From assembly GCF_014648555.1 (NCBI RefSeq), contig NZ_BMRI01000006.1:188849-228725 (forward strand): DNA of 39,877 nucleotides, written 5' to 3'. Each line of letters starts with the position of its first letter. The first letter of the stretch is position 1. The notes beneath the pieces were generated by a model. It saw only the letters and a program-made list of their open reading frames with translations, was not told the DNA's origin and made no database searches. This DNA comes from Kitasatospora griseola. Its GTDB lineage: Bacteria > Actinomycetota > Actinomycetes > Streptomycetales > Streptomycetaceae. Both the position numbers and the translations under genes were made by a program. Positions 22,975 to 31,028 of the stretch are shown one piece after another.

Positions 22975-25497
22975 GTGACCGCGCCCATCGCCGGCCGCCG
23001 CGCCTGGTCCGACGAGATCTGGTCGTACCAGCACGATCCGCGGATGCCGGCGATGGAGCACGGGTGGAAGCTCCACGTCTCCGCCCGCCCGGGCACCCTG
23101 GACGCCGTCCACGCCGTCGTCCTGCCGCTGCTGGAGCAGCACGTCTGCCACGCCAAGTGGGCCCGTGACCCGGCCACCCTGCGCGCCCTCAACTCCGGGA
23201 CCAAGAACGCCGCTTCGGTCGGCAAGGCGTTCACGATCTACCCCGCGCCGGACGAACTCCGGCCGCTGGCCCGCGCGTTGGTCACCGCACTGCGCGGCCA
23301 CCCGGGCCCGCAGATCGTCAGCGACCGCCGCATCGACCCGGACGCCCCGGTGTACTACCGGTACGGCCCGTTCACCGGCGACTACCGCACCGGCCGCAGC
23401 GGACGCCTGGAGTCCGTGATGACCGGCCCGGACGGCCGTGTCTTCGACGGCCTGGCCGGCACCGCGTACCGCTGCCCGCCCTGGGCCGAGGACCCGTTCG
23501 CGTCGCCGTCCTCCGGCGCCGACCCCGGCTTCGGCGGCGGCCGCTACCGCGTCACCGGCGGCATCACCCGCAAGCCGCAGGGCAACGTCTACCGGGCCCT
23601 CGACCGGACCGCCGGCGTCCCCGTGGTGGTCAAGCAGGCCCGGGCGTACGTCGCCGAGGACGAGCACGGCGCCGACACCCGCGACCGCCTGCGCCACGAG
23701 CGGGCCGTCCTCGCCCTGCTGGCCGACACGCCCGGGGTGCCGCGCGAGCTGGACTACTTCCGGCACCGCGACGACGAGTACCTGGTGATGACCAGTTGCG
23801 GCGACCGCGACCTGCGCCGCGACGTCCACACCCACGGCCCCTACGCCGAGGCCGAGTCGGGCCCGCGCGGCCTGCTTCCGCTGGCCCGCGAGCTGCTCCG
23901 GATCCTGGACGGCATCCACCGTCGCGGCGTGGTCGTCCGCGATCTGAAGCCCAACAACGTGGTGCTCGCCCCCGACGGGCGCCCCCGGCTGATCGACTTC
24001 GGCACCAGCGCCGTCCGCGGCACCGGCCCCGCCGGGTCCACGCCCGGCTACAGCGACCCCGTCGTCCGGCCCGGCGTCGCGCCCGAACCCGCCGACGACT
24101 ACTACGGGTTGGGCATGACGCTGTACTTCGCGGCCACCGGCATGGACCCGGTGATCCTCGACCCCGACGACGCCGTCAACCGCGAACGCACCCTCGCCGC
24201 CCTGGAGTTCGCGCTGCCCGGACCGGCGCACCGCCAGGTCCGCACGCTCGTCGGCGAGTTGACGGACCTCGCGCCGACGGTCCGCTCGGCCGGCGCGGAA
24301 CACCTCCGGTCCCTCGGCCAACCTTCCTCGTCCGCGCCGGAGTTGGTCCGCTCCGACCCGCGCCTCTCCGCCGACCTGCTCGCCGAGATCCTCGACCACA
24401 CCACGGCGTACTGCGTCGCCGAGGCCCGCCGGATCGCCGATCCCGAGCTCGCCGCCCGCGCGGCCGTCCCGACGCCGATCGACCTCTACAGCGGCAGCGC
24501 GGGCCTCGGCCTGGAACTCCTCCAGCACCTCGACCGCCCGGGCGTCCGCGACGCCGTCACCGCGCTCGCCGACTGGACCTCGCGCCAGAACCGCCCGCTG
24601 CCGGCGGGGTTGTACTCCGGCCGGACGGGCGTCGACCTCTTCCTCACCGCCGCCGGGCTCCCTCCCGACACCACGATCGCCCTCCCGACCCGGGGCCCGG
24701 ACGGCGGCCCGCCGGAGGCCGACCTGATCGACGGCCTCGCGGGCATCGGCCTCGGCCACCTGCTCCTCGCCCGCCGCGACGACCGGCACCTCGCCGTCGC
24801 CACCGCCTGCCACGAGCAACTCACCACCGGCCGTGCCCGCCTCACCCCCACCGACGCGCCGCGCCCGGGCGACGCCGCCCTGGCGCAGGGACTCGCCCAC
24901 GGCGACGCCGGGGTCGCGTACTTCCTCCTCGAGTACGCCCGCACCACCGGCGACCAGGCCGCGCTGGAGCACGCGCACCGCGCCTGCGCCGAGCTCGCCG
25001 CCGCCACCCCCGCGATCATCGCCGCCGCCAACCACCCTGCGGCCACCCGCCGTTACGGCTCCTGGTGCCGCGGCCTGGCCGGCATCGGCATGGTGCTGGC
25101 CCGCGCCGCCGACCGGCTCGACGACCCCGGGTGGCGCACCCTCGCCGAACAGTCCGCCCGCACCTGCCTGGCCATCGCCCCGCGGATGCCCCTGGTCACC
25201 CACTGCTGCGGCCTGGCCGGCGTCGGCAGTCTGATGCTCGAACTCGCGCCCGCCGCCGAGGAGTTCCGGGCCGCCGCCAGCACCGTCGCCGCCCTCCTGC
25301 TCACCCGCACCGCCGGCCCCCCGTCCCGCCCCGTCTTCCCCGACCCCGGTCTCACCGGCCCCGCCTTCCCCTACGCGACCGGCACCGCCGGAGTGCTCGC
25401 CTTCCTGCGCGGCCTCGCCGACCTCACCGGAACGGAGGGCGAGGACCGTCGGAACGAGAGCCGGCGCCAAGGGACTTGGGACCTGGTGGGCGGCTGA
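22975..25497 (+). CDS. lanL: Class IV-like lanthipeptide synthetase (LanL)
   Basis: 840 residues from GTG 22975, 2 nt after the precursor stop. Domain 1 (about 1-195) is the phospho-Ser/Thr lyase seen in LanL/LanKC enzymes (GWKLHVSA; GKAFTIYP; VSDRRIDPDAPVYYRYGPF). Domain 2 (about 200-440) is a protein kinase: Lys220 in VVVKQAR, catalytic loop VVRDLKPNNVVL (Asp323) and DFG at 341-343. Domain 3 (about 460-840) is a LanC-like cyclase with repeated GxxG motifs (DLYSGSAGLGL; GLYSGRTGV; GLAHGDAGV). Its zinc ligands are Cys698 (SWCRGLAG), Cys744 and, where His is usual, Cys745 (HCCGLAG). It would phosphorylate and eliminate Thr in the precursor and add Cys to form rings. Metal ligands favour class IV over class III. 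Confidence 0.9.
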   Translation: MTAPIAGRRAWSDEIWSYQHDPRMPAMEHGWKLHVSARPGTLDAVHAVVLPLLEQHVCHAKWARDPATLRALNSGTKNAASVGKAFTIYPAPDELRPLARALVTALRGHPGPQIVSDRRIDPDAPVYYRYGPFTGDYRTGRSGRLESVMTGPDGRVFDGLAGTAYRCPPWAEDPFASPSSGADPGFGGGRYRVTGGITRKPQGNVYRALDRTAGVPVVVKQARAYVAEDEHGADTRDRLRHERAVLALLADTPGVPRELDYFRHRDDEYLVMTSCGDRDLRRDVHTHGPYAEAESGPRGLLPLARELLRILDGIHRRGVVVRDLKPNNVVLAPDGRPRLIDFGTSAVRGTGPAGSTPGYSDPVVRPGVAPEPADDYYGLGMTLYFAATGMDPVILDPDDAVNRERTLAALEFALPGPAHRQVRTLVGELTDLAPTVRSAGAEHLRSLGQPSSSAPELVRSDPRLSADLLAEILDHTTAYCVAEARRIADPELAARAAVPTPIDLYSGSAGLGLELLQHLDRPGVRDAVTALADWTSRQNRPLPAGLYSGRTGVDLFLTAAGLPPDTTIALPTRGPDGGPPEADLIDGLAGIGLGHLLLARRDDRHLAVATACHEQLTTGRARLTPTDAPRPGDAALAQGLAHGDAGVAYFLLEYARTTGDQAALEHAHRACAELAAATPAIIAAANHPAATRRYGSWCRGLAGIGMVLARAADRLDDPGWRTLAEQSARTCLAIAPRMPLVTHCCGLAGVGSLMLELAPAAEEFRAAASTVAALLLTRTAGPPSRPVFPDPGLTGPAFPYATGTAGVLAFLRGLADLTGTEGEDRRNESRRQGTWDLVGG

Positions 25498-25501
25498 CGA
25501 T

Positions 25502-26491
25502 TCAGCCGGGGAGGGACGCGAGCCAGGAGGTCAACAGGTGGTTCACCTCGTCGGGGCGCTCCTGCTGGGTCCAGTGCCCGCAGCCGTCCAGGACATGAGT
25601 GGCGGTCAGGCCGGGGAGGGTGGCCGGGAAGGCGTCGATCGCCTCGGCCATCCAGGTCGTGGAGGCGTCCAGGGCGCCGCCGACGAACAGGGACGGCTGC
25701 TCGATCGGAGCGCCGGCGTGCGGGGCGAGGTCCTCCCAGTCGCGGTCCATGGCGCGGTAGCGGTTGAGGGCTCCGGTCAGGCCCGTGCGCTCGAACTCCC
25801 CGGCGTACACGTCGAGATCGTCCTCGGTCAGCCAGGCGGGCAGCCGGCCGTCGGGGAAGCGGTCGCGCAGCCGGCCGCCGGCGCGGGCCACGAAGTGCGG
25901 GTCGGGCGCGCCGTCGGCGGGCATGGTGTCGGCGGACATGGCCGCGTAGAAGCCCGCGAGCCAGCCCCGGACGTCCGGTTCCATCTCCGCTTCGGCCCGG
26001 CCGGGCTCCTGGAAGTACGAGACGTAGAACTCCTGGTCGCCGCCCATCCGCGCGAAGACGTCGGTGGGGCGGGGGCCGCCGGGCGGCGCGTAGGGGACGC
26101 TCAGCAGTCCGACGGCGCGGAAGACCTCGGGGTGGAGCAGCGCGGAGGTCGCCGCGATGTTGGCTCCCCAGTCGTGCCCGACGACCACCGCCGTCTCCTC
26201 GCCCAGGGCGCGCACCAGGGCGACGTTGTCCGCGACCAGATCGAGCATCCGGTAGGCGTCCGTCCCGGCCGGCTTCGAGGAGCGGCCGTAGCCGCGCACG
26301 TCGAGCGCCACGGCCCGGTACCCCGCCGCCGCGAGGGCCGGGAGCTGGCGGCGCCAGGAGTACCAGGACTCGGGGAAGCCGTGGACGAGCAGGACCAGTG
26401 GTCCGGTGCCCTGCTCGACCAGGTGCAGGCGCCCGGCGGGCGCCTCGATGGTGCGGTGGCGCAGGTCGGCGGACGGCGCGGGCTGGTGCAT
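25502..26491 (-). CDS. Alpha/beta hydrolase, epoxide-hydrolase-like
   Basis: 329 residues from ATG 26491, with GAGGAGAAG just upstream. Features of soluble epoxide hydrolases and their relatives: LLVHGFPESWYSWRRQL (oxyanion HGxP), nucleophile Asp in VVGHDWGANIA, a Tyr-rich cap (EFYVSYFQEPGRAEAEME) and catalytic His in GCGHWTQQERPDEV. There is no signal peptide. It probably opens epoxides or hydrolyses related substrates in the cytoplasm. It converges on lanL with a 4-nt gap and diverges from an XRE-cupin regulator with a palindrome between them. It is thus more likely part of that pair than of the lanthipeptide locus. Confidence 0.92.
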   Translation of the reverse strand: MHQPAPSADLRHRTIEAPAGRLHLVEQGTGPLVLLVHGFPESWYSWRRQLPALAAAGYRAVALDVRGYGRSSKPAGTDAYRMLDLVADNVALVRALGEETAVVVGHDWGANIAATSALLHPEVFRAVGLLSVPYAPPGGPRPTDVFARMGGDQEFYVSYFQEPGRAEAEMEPDVRGWLAGFYAAMSADTMPADGAPDPHFVARAGGRLRDRFPDGRLPAWLTEDDLDVYAGEFERTGLTGALNRYRAMDRDWEDLAPHAGAPIEQPSLFVGGALDASTTWMAEAIDAFPATLPGLTATHVLDGCGHWTQQERPDEVNHLLTSWLASLPG

Positions 26492-26566
26492 GGCTTCTCC
26501 TCGGTTCACGGGCGGCCGCGGTGGTCCGCCGATCTTCCGACGCGGCGACCGCCCGACGCGAACACT

Positions 26567-26583
26567 CTTGCCATTCTGGCAAG
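26567..26583. promoter_or_regulatory. Operator CTTGCCA-TTC-TGGCAAG
   Basis: Perfect 7-bp arms around 3 nt, centred between the divergent hydrolase and XRE-cupin genes. A further TTGC half-site (26584-26587) follows at once. XRE-cupin regulators commonly bind sites of the TTGCCAnnnTGGCAA kind near their own gene. Confidence 0.7.
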
Positions 26584-26631
26584 CTTGCAGGACAGGGCGG
26601 TGGCAACGACACGGCCGGAGGGAGCGCGACG

Positions 26632-27249
26632 ATGACGATGGACGACGGCACGGCCGAGACGCTGGCCGCCATGGGCCCGCGGCTGCGGGCCGCCCGCGAG
26701 CAGCGCGGCGCCACGCTCACCGGCGTCAGCCGCGCGACCGGCATCTCGATGAGCACGCTGTCGCGGATCGAGACCGGTCGGCGCAAGCCCACCCTGGAGG
26801 TGCTGCTGCAGCTCGCGAAGGCGTACGGCGCCTCCCTGGACGAGCTGGCCGGCACCGCGCCCGCCGCCGCGGCTGCACCGCGCATCCCGCTGCGGCAGCG
26901 CGCCGGCGACGACAAGGTGGTGCTGCCGCTGACCCCGTACGTGGGGGGTCTGCACGCCCACAAGCACGTCCTGCCCGCGCTCGACGCACCGCCGGCGCGG
27001 CCCCGGCAGAGCTCGCACGACGGCCACGAGTGGCTGTGCGTCCTGTACGGGCGGCTGTGGCTGGCTCTCGGCGAGCAGGACCTCGTCCTGAGCGCCGGCG
27101 AGGTGGCCGAGTTCGACACCCGCACCGCCCACGGAGTCGCGAACGCCGGATCCGACGGACCAGTCGAATACCTGATCATGTTCGGGCCGCAGGGAGAGCG
27201 CCCACGACCGCGCACCCCGGCCCTCGGCCACCGGGCCCCGAGGTCCTGA
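26632..27249 (+). CDS. XRE-family regulator with C-terminal cupin domain
   Basis: 205 residues from ATG 26632 after GGAGGGAG. Helix-turn-helix at about 14-72: LRAAREQRGATLTGVSRATG, then ISMSTLSRIETGRRKPTLEVL. A linker and a small beta-barrel cupin follow at about 105-190, including HDGHEWLCVLYGRLWLALGE, AGEVAEFDTRTAHGV and VEYLIMFG. Cupin regulators bind a small ligand and control the adjacent gene, here the divergent hydrolase. The palindrome 49 nt upstream is its likely site. The C-terminal tail is Pro/Arg-rich and unstructured. Confidence 0.92.
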   Translation: MTMDDGTAETLAAMGPRLRAAREQRGATLTGVSRATGISMSTLSRIETGRRKPTLEVLLQLAKAYGASLDELAGTAPAAAAAPRIPLRQRAGDDKVVLPLTPYVGGLHAHKHVLPALDAPPARPRQSSHDGHEWLCVLYGRLWLALGEQDLVLSAGEVAEFDTRTAHGVANAGSDGPVEYLIMFGPQGERPRPRTPALGHRAPRS

Positions 27250-27329
27250 CGTCGGCGATGACGTATCCTGTCCGGTTCGCCACCGGGGCGCACGCCGACG
27301 CGGCGTCGACCGAGTGTCAGGAGGCGTAC

Positions 27330-28130
27330 ATGGCAACGGAGTTGTGGGAGCGGGTGCTGCACCAGCGCGGTGCGGCGACGAAAATGGCGGTCACGGACGA
27401 ATCGGTCCTGGTGCCCGAGCGCACCCGCCTGGTCTGCCTCGATCCGGCCGACGGGACCCTCAAGTGGGAGACTCGGGTGGGGCATTGGCCGGACGCGCTG
27501 CTGGTCGTCGGGCCGCGCGTCCTGGTGCTCTCGCCGGGCGGGGTACTGCACTGCCTGTCCCGCTCCACGGGCGCCGCCCACTGGCGGGCCGAGCTGCCGC
27601 CCTGGGCTCGGCATCTCGCGGTCGCCAACGGGGTTGCCCTGGCCGGAGGTTGGCGCGGCTACACCGCCCAGCGGGCCTTCGACCTCGCGGACGGCCGACT
27701 TCGATGGCAGTTGCCGAACCCCCTCCTCACGCACCGTCCGGTGGCCTGGGCCGGCGGGTTCCTGCTCGGCAACGGAACCCGGGCCTGGCTGATCGACCCG
27801 CTCACCGGCCGGGAGCAGCAGTCCTGGCAGCTGCCCGAGCCTCTGCCTGACACGGACTTTCAGGACCTGTTCACCGCCGTCGACGCCGACCGCTGCGCCG
27901 TCCGCTGCGGGACCTCCGGCGTCGCGCTCCTCCAACGCGACTCCCCTCGCGCGGAGTTGCTGCTCACCCACGACGCCCTGCTGTCCTACGAGCCACCCCT
28001 GCGCACCGGGGCTGTCGTGTCCGCGCCGCGGTTCTACGAGGAGCTCGGCCTGATCGCCTCCGAACGCGACGCCCGCAACCAGCGCCGCAGCCTCCGCGGC
28101 GGTGCCGCCCACCTGGCCGAAGGGCGTTGA
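27330..28130 (+). CDS. PQQ-like beta-propeller protein
   Basis: 266 residues from ATG 27330, preceded by AGGAGG at a good distance. It is built from repeated Trp-containing blades: RLVCLDPADGTLKWETRVG, VLHCLSRSTGAAHWRAELP, RAFDLADGRLRWQLPNP and WLIDPLTGREQQSWQLP. This is the PQQ-enzyme/WD-like propeller pattern. There is no signal peptide, so it is cytoplasmic. Four to five blades are visible where a closed propeller needs six to eight, so it may pair with another protein or dimerise. It starts 80 nt after the cupin regulator and ends 67 nt before valS. No catalytic residues seen. Confidence 0.75.
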   Translation: MATELWERVLHQRGAATKMAVTDESVLVPERTRLVCLDPADGTLKWETRVGHWPDALLVVGPRVLVLSPGGVLHCLSRSTGAAHWRAELPPWARHLAVANGVALAGGWRGYTAQRAFDLADGRLRWQLPNPLLTHRPVAWAGGFLLGNGTRAWLIDPLTGREQQSWQLPEPLPDTDFQDLFTAVDADRCAVRCGTSGVALLQRDSPRAELLLTHDALLSYEPPLRTGAVVSAPRFYEELGLIASERDARNQRRSLRGGAAHLAEGR

Positions 28131-28162
28131 CGACGGGTCAGGGCACGCCGATTAAGCGGTGG

Positions 28163-28189
28163 TTGTCCGGCGGGGCGAGCGGTTACCAT
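28163..28189 (+). promoter_or_regulatory. Candidate valS promoter
   Basis: TTGTCC (28163-28168), 15-nt spacer, TACCAT (28184-28189); the start codon is 9 nt further on without a Shine-Dalgarno, which would fit a leaderless message. The spacer is shorter than ideal. Confidence 0.4.
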
Positions 28190-28197
28190 CTGCTGGC

Positions 28198-30756
28198 ATG
28201 ACCAACACCTCTCCTCGCCCGGGCGTGCCCGACAAGCCCACTCTCGACGGCCTTGAGGCCAAGTGGGCCCCCTTCTGGGACGAGCAGGGTGTGCACGTAT
28301 TCGACCGTTCCGCGCCGCGTGAACAGGTGTACTCGATCGACACCCCGCCGCCCACGGTCAGCGGCTCGCTGCACGTCGGCCACGTGTTCAGCTACACGCA
28401 GACCGACGCGATCGCCCGCTTCCAGCGGATGCGGGGCAAGCAGGTCTTCTATCCGATGGGGTGGGACGACAACGGGCTGCCCACCGAGCGGCGGGTGCAG
28501 AACTACTTCGGGGTGCGGTGCGAGCCGTCGCTCCCGTACGAGCCGGACTTCACCCCGCCGGAGACTCCGGGCAAGCAGCAACTCCCGGTCTCCCGGCGGA
28601 ACTTCATCGAGCTCTGCGAGCAGCTGACGGTCGAGGACGAGAAGGTCTTCGAGAGCCTGTGGCGCCGGCTGGGGCTCTCGGTCGACTGGGGGCGCACCTA
28701 CCAGACGATCGGCGGCAACGCCCGGGCGGTGTCGCAGCGGATGTTCCTGCGCAATCTCGCGCGCGGCGAGGCCTACCGGGCGGAGGCGCCGACCCTGTGG
28801 GACGTCACCTTCCGGACGGCGGTCGCCCAGGCCGAGCTGGAGGATCGGGAGCGGCCCAGCGCGTACCACCACCTGCTGTTCCGTCGCGACGGCTCCGAGG
28901 ATCCGCTGGAGATCGCGACCACCCGGCCCGAGCTGCTCCCGGCGTGCGTGGCCGTCGTCGCGCACCCGGAGGACGAGCGGTACCGGGCGCTGTTCGGGAC
29001 TTCGCTGACCACGCCGGTCTTCGGCGTCGAGGTGCCGGTGCTCGCACACCGCCTGGCCGACCCGGAGAAGGGCACCGGTCTGGTGATGGTGTGCACCTTC
29101 GGCGACACCACCGACGTGGTGTGGTGGCGCGAGCTCGACCTGCCGACCCGCAGCGTCCTCGGCCGCGACGGCCGCTTCCTGCCGGACGCCCCGGCCGCGC
29201 TGGACGGCGAGCAGGCCTCGGCGGCGTACCGGGCGCTGGCCGGTGCGACGCCGCACACGGCGCGCGAGCGGATCCTCGAACTGCTGCGCGCCGAGGGCTC
29301 GTTGGTGGGCGAGCCGCGGCACTTCAACCACATGGTGAAGTTCTACGAGAAGGGCGACAAGCCCTTGGAGATCGTCACCAGCCGCCAGTGGTACCTGCGC
29401 AACGGCGGCCGGGACGCCGAGCTGCGCGAGCGGCTGCTGGCCCGCGGCCGGGAGCTGGCCTGGCACCCGGAGCACATGCACGGCCGCTACCAGGCGTGGG
29501 TCGAGGGCCTCGCGGGCGACTGGCTGATCAGCCGTCAGCGGTACTTCGGCGTGCCCGTCCCGATCTGGTACCGCTGCGACGCGGCGGGCAACGCGACGGA
29601 CGAGCTGATCCTGCCGCCGGAGGAGATGCTGCCGGTCGATCCGACCAGTGACGTCCCGCCGGGGTTCACCGCCGACCTGCGCGACGCCCCCGGCGGCTTC
29701 ACCGGCGACCCGGACGTGATGGACACCTGGGCGACCTCGTCCCTGACCCCGCAGATCGCCGGCGGCTGGGGCTTCGACGACGACCTGTTCCGGCGCGTCT
29801 TCCCGATGGATCTGCGCCCGCAGGCGCACGAGATCATCCGGACCTGGCTGTTCTCCACCGTGGTCCGCGCCGAGCTGGAGCACGACGAACTGCCGTGGCG
29901 CAACGCCGCGATCAGCGGCTGGATCCTCGATCCGGACCGCAAGAAGATGTCCAAGTCGAAGGGGAACGTGGTCACCCCGCTGGACCTGCTCGACCAGCAC
30001 GGCTCGGACGCGGTGCGGTACTGGGCGGTGTCGGCCCGGCCGGGCACGGACACCGCCTTCGAGGTCGCGCAGATGAAGATCGGCCGCCGTCTGGCGATCA
30101 AGATCCTCAACGCGACGAAGTTCGTCCTCGGACTCGGACTCGGGCTCGACACCGCTGCGCGGGCCGCCGTGACCGAGCCGCTCGACCGGGCCCTGCTCGC
30201 CCGGCTCGACCAGGTCACCGGCGAGGCGACGGCGCTGCTGGAGGGGTACGACTACGCCCGCGCGCTGGAGGTCACCGAGCGGTGCTTCTGGGTCTTCTGC
30301 GACGACTACGTCGAGCTGGTGAAGAATCGCGCCTACGGGGAGGGCGACGACCCGGGCGCGGCCTCGGCCCGGGCCACGCTGTCGTACGCCCTGTCGGTGC
30401 TGCTGCGGCTGCTCGCGCCGTACCTCCCGTTCGCGACGGAGGAGGCGTGGAGCTGGTGGCAGGACGGTTCCGTGCACCGCGCCCCGTGGCCGGCCGAGGC
30501 GCCGGCCGAGCTCCGCGGCGGTGACGCCGCCCTGCTCGACGTCGCGGGCGGCGCCATCACGGCGGTCCGCCGGGCGAAGAGCAGCGCGCAGCTGTCGATG
30601 CGGGCGCAGGTGGCCAAGGTGACCGCTCGGGGCCCGGCGGACCTGCTGGACGCGCTGCGGCAGGTCGCGCCGGACGTGTGCTCCGCGGGCCGGGTCGGCG
30701 AGCTGATCCTCGAACCGGCCGAGACCGAGGACCTCGGGTACGAAATCGTCCTGTAG
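28198..30756 (+). CDS. valS: Valyl-tRNA synthetase, archaeal-like type
   Basis: 852 residues from ATG 28198. Class I signatures: HIGH-type SLHVGHVFSY and KMSKS in DRKKMSKSKGN. The editing domain shows IATTRPELLPACVAVVAHPE, and the anticodon-binding helical domain follows the catalytic core. It charges tRNA-Val in the cytoplasm. The N-terminal core (TPPPTVSGSLHVGH; PMGWDDNGLPTE) and the lack of the C-terminal coiled coil match the archaeal-like branch rather than the housekeeping bacterial ValS I know from Streptomyces, whose block reads PPPNVTGSLHLGH. It may be the only ValS or a second copy. A strong terminator follows. Confidence 0.95.
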   Translation: MTNTSPRPGVPDKPTLDGLEAKWAPFWDEQGVHVFDRSAPREQVYSIDTPPPTVSGSLHVGHVFSYTQTDAIARFQRMRGKQVFYPMGWDDNGLPTERRVQNYFGVRCEPSLPYEPDFTPPETPGKQQLPVSRRNFIELCEQLTVEDEKVFESLWRRLGLSVDWGRTYQTIGGNARAVSQRMFLRNLARGEAYRAEAPTLWDVTFRTAVAQAELEDRERPSAYHHLLFRRDGSEDPLEIATTRPELLPACVAVVAHPEDERYRALFGTSLTTPVFGVEVPVLAHRLADPEKGTGLVMVCTFGDTTDVVWWRELDLPTRSVLGRDGRFLPDAPAALDGEQASAAYRALAGATPHTARERILELLRAEGSLVGEPRHFNHMVKFYEKGDKPLEIVTSRQWYLRNGGRDAELRERLLARGRELAWHPEHMHGRYQAWVEGLAGDWLISRQRYFGVPVPIWYRCDAAGNATDELILPPEEMLPVDPTSDVPPGFTADLRDAPGGFTGDPDVMDTWATSSLTPQIAGGWGFDDDLFRRVFPMDLRPQAHEIIRTWLFSTVVRAELEHDELPWRNAAISGWILDPDRKKMSKSKGNVVTPLDLLDQHGSDAVRYWAVSARPGTDTAFEVAQMKIGRRLAIKILNATKFVLGLGLGLDTAARAAVTEPLDRALLARLDQVTGEATALLEGYDYARALEVTERCFWVFCDDYVELVKNRAYGEGDDPGAASARATLSYALSVLLRLLAPYLPFATEEAWSWWQDGSVHRAPWPAEAPAELRGGDAALLDVAGGAITAVRRAKSSAQLSMRAQVAKVTARGPADLLDALRQVAPDVCSAGRVGELILEPAETEDLGYEIVL

Positions 30757-30769
30757 CACCGACCGATCA

Positions 30770-30815
30770 ACGGCGGTGGCGGCTCCGAACGGAGCGGCCA
30801 CCGCCGTCTTCTTTT
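30770..30815 (+). terminator. Intrinsic terminator after valS
   Basis: An 11-bp perfect outer stem (30770-30780 with 30797-30807), an inner GCTCC/GGAGC stem with loop GAAC, and then TCTTCTTTT. It is the clearest rho-independent terminator in the window. Confidence 0.9.
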
Positions 30816-31028
30816 GCCGTCGTCACACGTCAACTCGCCGGGCGCGACACAGATTTACCCGGATCGGGTGAGACCGGCCGAGACACGCCGGACACGCCGA
30901 CGCCGCCCTGCCAGGATCGGGGCGCACCCGCAACCCCACCCCGAAGCAGCGCGCCGTCCGGCACCGCCGCCACTCCGGCCTGCCCGCACATCCGGCGCTG
31001 CCGCTTCGCCGTCGCACCAGGGAGCAAC

